A DNA stretch of 9,881 nt from an uncultured Oribacterium sp. GTDB taxonomy: Bacteria; Bacillota; Clostridia; Lachnospirales; Lachnospiraceae. Within the stretch, counting starts at the first letter, position 1; each line of letters begins with the position of its first letter. Positions 6,928 to 9,881 of this stretch are shown piece by piece. The notes beneath the pieces were generated by a model. It ran no database searches and had not been told where the DNA came from. It saw nothing but the letters and a program-made list of their open reading frames with translations. The stretch spans positions 1 through 9,881 of the forward strand of contig CALAOB010000060.1 in the NCBI GenBank assembly GCA_937927445.1, in the 5' to 3' direction. A program made the translations under genes and the position numbers.

Positions 6928-8124
6928 ATGGTAGAGCATAATTTTAAGTGGAAGAATGATGGCCGTTTGAAGATTATGATCGGCTGTGGTACGCGGCCAG
7001 AGATCATCCGTCTGGCGGCGGTGATCAAGCGGTGCCGGGAGTATTTTGATACATGCGTAGTGTACTATAATCAGAACTGGGATCGGAATCTGTCGACGGT
7101 GTTCTGGGAAGATTTCGAGCTGACGAATACCTTCGGGGCGTATGGTCCGGATATTCTGGTGCCGGTCGTTGGCGACAATCTGGGTGTGACCTGTGGAAAC
7201 ATTCTGGGGCGCAGCTATGAGCTGCTCAGTGAGCTGCAGCCGGATGGCTATCTGGTACTCGGCGATACGAACAGCTGTCTGTCTGCGATTTCTGCGAAGC
7301 GCCTGCATATTCCTCTTTTCCATATGGAAGCCGGAAACAGATGTAAGGATGAGTGTCTCCCGGAGGAGACCAACCGTCGTATCGTCGACGTGATTTCAGA
7401 TGTGAACCTCGCGTATTCGGAGTATGCGAGAAAGTATCTCGCGGATACCGGGCTTCCGAAGGAGCGTACGTATGTGACGGGTTCGCCAATGGCGGAGGTT
7501 CTTCGGATGAACCTGGAGAAGATCGAACAGAGCGACGTGCTCGAGCGTCTGGGGCTGGAGAAGGATAAGTATATTCTCCTGTCTGCACATCGCGAGGAAA
7601 ACATTGACACAGAAAAGAACTTCACGAGTCTGTTCACTGCGATCAACGCACTCGCTGAGAAGTATGATATGCCGATTCTCTATTCCTGTCATCCGAGAAG
7701 CAAGCATCGTCTCGAGCAGAGCGGCTTCAAGCTGGATCCGCGTGTGCGGGTCAACGAGCCGCTGGGCTTCAATGACTATAATAAGCTGCAGATGAACGCG
7801 CTGGCGATCGTTTCTGATTCCGGTACACTGCCGGAGGAGAGCAGTTTTTACCTTTCTATCGACCATCCGATCGCTGCGGTATGCATTCGTACATCGACGG
7901 AGCGACCGGAGGCACTAGAGGCGGGCGATTTCATCCTCGCGGGCATCACGACGCAGGAGCTGCTGAATGCGACGAGCATGGCGATCGACATGAAGCGAAA
8001 GGGTATCCTCGGAAAGCCGTGTCCGGATTATACGGATGAATCGGTTTCGATGAAGGTGGTTCGTATCATCCAGGGATACGTGAACGTGGTCAACAAGATG
8101 GTATGGCGTAAAGACCAGAAGTGA
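6928..8124 (+). CDS. capG: UDP-N-acetylglucosamine 2-epimerase family enzyme, CapG/FnlC type
   Basis: The protein has 398 residues, somewhat longer than the roughly 375 of CapG, with about 14 extra residues before the first strand. Family motifs appear in order: GTRPEIIRLA (21-30), GDTNS (112-116), HMEAGNR (132-138), PEETNRR (145-151), HREEN (221-225), CHPRSK (254-259), SDSGTLPEE (296-304) and RTSTERPEA (321-329). These form the UDP-sugar pocket of a GT-B-fold non-hydrolysing 2-epimerase. With capE and capF alongside, the likely reaction is C2 epimerisation of UDP-2-acetamido-2,6-dideoxy-L-talose to UDP-N-acetyl-L-fucosamine, the last step of the pathway. A WecB-like activity on plain UDP-GlcNAc is less likely given these neighbours. 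The start is supported by GAGAGGGG (6914-6921), 6 bases before the ATG. It lies just downstream of an intrinsic terminator. Confidence 0.92.
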   Translation: MVEHNFKWKNDGRLKIMIGCGTRPEIIRLAAVIKRCREYFDTCVVYYNQNWDRNLSTVFWEDFELTNTFGAYGPDILVPVVGDNLGVTCGNILGRSYELLSELQPDGYLVLGDTNSCLSAISAKRLHIPLFHMEAGNRCKDECLPEETNRRIVDVISDVNLAYSEYARKYLADTGLPKERTYVTGSPMAEVLRMNLEKIEQSDVLERLGLEKDKYILLSAHREENIDTEKNFTSLFTAINALAEKYDMPILYSCHPRSKHRLEQSGFKLDPRVRVNEPLGFNDYNKLQMNALAIVSDSGTLPEESSFYLSIDHPIAAVCIRTSTERPEALEAGDFILAGITTQELLNATSMAIDMKRKGILGKPCPDYTDESVSMKVVRIIQGYVNVVNKMVWRKDQK

Positions 8125-8206
8125 CGGGCATCTGATCGCCCTGCAGTCGATGATGTGATGAGATGCTCGGCTGAGCTGGTCGGGTATTTGTTAGAGTGAG
8201 TTTAGT

Positions 8207-8219
8207 GAGGGACGAAATG
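8207..8219 (+). promoter_or_regulatory. Ribosome site deciding the capF start
   Basis: GAGGGA (8207-8212) precedes ATG 8217-8219 by 4 bases, and the protein then begins MNILVTG, directly at the first strand of the Rossmann fold as usual for CapF. An in-frame GTG at 8196 would add seven residues but has no good ribosome site. The 92 bases between the capG stop and this ATG contain a GATGATGTGATGAGATG low-complexity run and only weak 4-base hairpins. Confidence 0.6.
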
Positions 8220-9410
8220 AATATTCTGGTAACGGGCGCGAAGGGCATGGTCGGCACTGCGCTTTGCAATAATCTGAAAAATATCCGTGATGGAAAGAAC
8301 AGGACGAGAAGCATCGAGATCGGTGAGATCTACGAGTATGATCTGGATTCGACGCCAGAGCAGCTCGAGGAGTACTGTCAGAAGGCGGATTTCGTTTTTA
8401 ATCTGGCGGGCGTAAACCGTCCGGAGAATCCGGAAGACTTCATGAAGGGGAATTTTGGATTCGCAGACACCCTGCTGGAGACATTGGCCAGATGTCATAG
8501 CAGGGCAGGCATCATGCTGTCGTCCTCGGTCCAGGCGACGCTCGAGGGACGTTTTGGAAATAGCGAATATGGCCGCAGTAAGAAGGCGGGCGAGAAACTG
8601 TTCTTTGAATACGGGAAGGCGACCGGGGTGCCGGTGTATGTCTATCGTTTCGTGAACCTGATGGGTCACAGCCGACCGAAGTACAACAGCGCGATTTCGA
8701 CCTTCTGCTGGGCGATCGCGAACGACGAGGAGTACACGGTGAACGATCCGTCGGTGGAGTTAGAGGTGCTGTATATCGATGACCTCGTGGAGGGGATGTT
8801 CGACCTTCTCGAGGGCAAGGAGCAGCACTGCGAGTTCGATGGCGTGGAGACGGTGCTGGATCCGGCGGGGCGGTACTGCTGTGTGCCGGTGACGCATAAG
8901 GTGACGATCGGGGAGATCGTGGCGCTGCTGAAGGAGTTCAAGCAGCAGCCGGTGAGCCTGATGATGCCGAAGTGCCCGGAGGGATCCTTCGCGAAGAAGC
9001 TGTTCAGTCTGTATCTGTCGTATCTACCGGCGGAGAAGTTCAAGTATGCGATGCAGATGAACGTGGACCAGCGAGGTTCGTTTACGGAGCTGATGCACAC
9101 GGAGGACTGTGGGCAGGTCAGCATCAACATCAGTAAGCCAGGCATCACGAAGGGCCAGCATTGGCATAACTCGAAGTGGGAGCAGTTCATCGTGGTGCAT
9201 GGGCACGGATTGATTCAGGAGCGGAACATCGTGACCGGCGAGACCGTCGAGTTCGAGGTGTCCGGCGACCGGATCGAGGCTGTGTATATGATCCCGGGAT
9301 GGACACATAATATCATTAACCTGTCGGATACGGAGGATCTCGTTACCGTGATGACGTGCAACGAAATATTTAACCCGGAGAAACCCGACACGTTCTTTGA
9401 GAAGGTGTGA
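8217..9410 (+). CDS. capF: Bifunctional epimerase/reductase with C-terminal cupin, CapF/FnlB type
   Basis: The protein has 397 residues from ATG 8217. Residues 1 to about 275 are a short-chain dehydrogenase/reductase: TGAKGMVG (6-13) binds the nicotinamide cofactor, NLAGVNRPE (62-70) follows, and S-S-S at 102-104 with the Y118-G-R-S-K122 dyad forms the active site. Residues about 280-397 are a cupin with the metal/substrate motif GQHWHNSKWEQF (313-324) and a later His in GWTHNI (361-366). In Staphylococcus aureus CapF the cupin epimerises C3 of the CapE product and the SDR domain reduces C4 with NADPH; the same fusion is plain here, so the same two steps are expected. CapG then finishes UDP-N-acetyl-L-fucosamine. 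The gene order capE-capG-capF differs from the S. aureus order capE-capF-capG. The product is slightly longer than the roughly 370 residues of S. aureus CapF, partly through the insert near residues 200-225. Confidence 0.93.
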   Translation: MNILVTGAKGMVGTALCNNLKNIRDGKNRTRSIEIGEIYEYDLDSTPEQLEEYCQKADFVFNLAGVNRPENPEDFMKGNFGFADTLLETLARCHSRAGIMLSSSVQATLEGRFGNSEYGRSKKAGEKLFFEYGKATGVPVYVYRFVNLMGHSRPKYNSAISTFCWAIANDEEYTVNDPSVELEVLYIDDLVEGMFDLLEGKEQHCEFDGVETVLDPAGRYCCVPVTHKVTIGEIVALLKEFKQQPVSLMMPKCPEGSFAKKLFSLYLSYLPAEKFKYAMQMNVDQRGSFTELMHTEDCGQVSINISKPGITKGQHWHNSKWEQFIVVHGHGLIQERNIVTGETVEFEVSGDRIEAVYMIPGWTHNIINLSDTEDLVTVMTCNEIFNPEKPDTFFEKV

Positions 9411-9861
9411 AGAGGGGCATCTCGCTGTGCCGCCGTTTTATTTCTATCGCCGGAAGGATGTGAAGCGGATTCCGGAAGCATTGGCCGCAGGCTGCGGCGC
9501 GGACGCTCCGGGAGAAATCGGTGGGGCCAAGGCCCGGGAACATATGAATCCGGTGGTGCGGCAGGCGGCACATGAAGTCTTCGGTGATGATCGGATCCGA
9601 ATCATTGAACCGCTGGATGTGCTGGACTTCCATAACTATATGCACCATAGCTACCTGATCCTTACGGATTCTGGCGGAATCCAGGAGGAGGCACCGTCAC
9701 TCGGCAAGCCGGTACTGGTGATGCGGGATACCACTGAGCGTCCGGAGGGCATCAAGGAGGGAACGCTGAAGCTGGTCGGCACCTCGGAGGCGGTGATCTA
9801 TAATGAGTTTACGAAGCTCCTCGATAGTAAGCGCTCAGTGTTAGCTGAGCGCGCTAACTGA
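9397..9861 (+). pseudogene. wecB: Fragment of a WecB/MnaA-type UDP-GlcNAc 2-epimerase (N-terminal half missing)
   Basis: The reading frame 9397-9861 encodes 154 residues, but only residues 49 to about 140 are epimerase: HMNPVVRQ, then EPLDVLDFHNYMHHSYLIL, then TDSGGIQEEAPSLGKPVLVM and RDTTERPEGIKEGTLKLVGT. These are the C-terminal lobe signatures of the non-hydrolysing UDP-GlcNAc 2-epimerase, usually about 370-390 residues. The N-terminal UDP-binding lobe (GTRPE, GDT, HxEAG, HRxEN) is absent. Residues 1-48 match nothing I recognise, and their apparent start lies inside the end of capF, so there is no credible start. The frame stops at 9859-9861 where a complete protein would continue through an A-N-P-Y-G-D-G-like segment. 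It is most likely a dead remnant. It is more WecB-like than the intact capG, so it is a different paralogue and not a duplicate. An unusual stand-alone C-lobe is possible but unlikely. Confidence 0.8.
9831..9858. repeat. Nested inverted repeats at the end of the epimerase fragment
   Basis: GCGCTCAG (9831-9838) pairs with CTGAGCGC (9845-9852), an 8-base stem with a 6-base loop. GTTAGC (9840-9845) pairs with GCTAAC (9853-9858), a 6-base stem. The two share bases and cannot form together. No T-tract follows, so this is not a typical intrinsic terminator. It lies where similarity to WecB fades. Confidence 0.55.
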
Positions 9862-9881
9862 CTACCGCGAGATCTTTGGAT

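Noticed and set aside
6594..7866. Several reverse-strand open frames of 120-164 codons opposite capE and capG
   Set aside because: Compositional artefacts of GC-richer coding DNA; none has a ribosome site with a plausible protein, and the plus-strand enzymes are clear.
8125..8195. Possible terminator after capG (GGGC/GCCC pairing)
   Set aside because: A four-base stem with an 8-base loop and no T-tract; not a credible terminator.
8196..8216. GTG at 8196 as the capF start
   Set aside because: It adds seven residues before the Rossmann strand and lacks a good ribosome site; ATG 8217 fits the family start.
1..9881. CRISPR arrays, tRNA or rRNA genes, transposases, integrases
   Set aside because: I saw no regularly spaced direct repeats, tRNA-like cloverleaf arms, rRNA sequence or transposase/integrase motifs anywhere in the window.

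Overview
The window looks like a chromosomal accessory region of a low-to-moderate GC Gram-positive bacterium (Bacillota, plausibly a Clostridia/Lachnospiraceae-type commensal; this is inference). Signs are strong AGGAGG-like ribosome sites, a secreted protein with cell-wall/choline-binding-type aromatic repeats, and a Staphylococcus-like CapE/CapF/CapG sugar-nucleotide gene set. No genus can be named from the sequence alone.

Layout. (1) Positions 1-795, minus strand: the N-terminal 265 codons of a secreted protein with a signal peptide, aromatic wall-binding-type motifs and a Pro/Ser/Glu-rich tandem repeat, running off the left edge. (2) Positions 796-1011: an AT-rich divergent intergenic region. 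(3) Positions 1012-5762, plus strand: two genes joined by a TGATG stop/start overlap. The first encodes a 575-residue protein I do not recognise. The second encodes a protein of about 1007 residues in which an intact calcineurin-like metallophosphoesterase is fused to a P-loop NTPase with STAND/NACHT-like features and a long helical C-terminus. This module is clearly more AT-rich than its surroundings (one 60-base sample counts 22% GC, against 60% in a sample of the downstream sugar genes). It is bracketed by a near-identical 13/14-base direct repeat. (4) Positions 5807-9410, plus strand: capE, capG and capF, which together would make UDP-N-acetyl-L-fucosamine from UDP-GlcNAc for a capsule or other surface polysaccharide. 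A clear intrinsic terminator lies between capE and capG. (5) Positions 9397-9861: a remnant of a second, WecB/MnaA-type UDP-GlcNAc 2-epimerase without its N-terminal half, ending at a pair of nested inverted repeats.

How the parts work together. The cap genes form one biosynthetic set: CapE makes the 4-keto-6-deoxy intermediate, CapF epimerises and reduces it, and CapG performs the final C2 epimerisation. The most interesting part is the phosphoesterase-STAND gene and its coupled partner. The architecture (nuclease/phosphatase-like effector, NTPase switch, helical sensor-like C-terminus, plus a dedicated partner) is that of a conflict or anti-phage system, and it appears to have been inserted beside a surface-polysaccharide locus. 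The defence role is inference from architecture and context and is not shown by the sequence.
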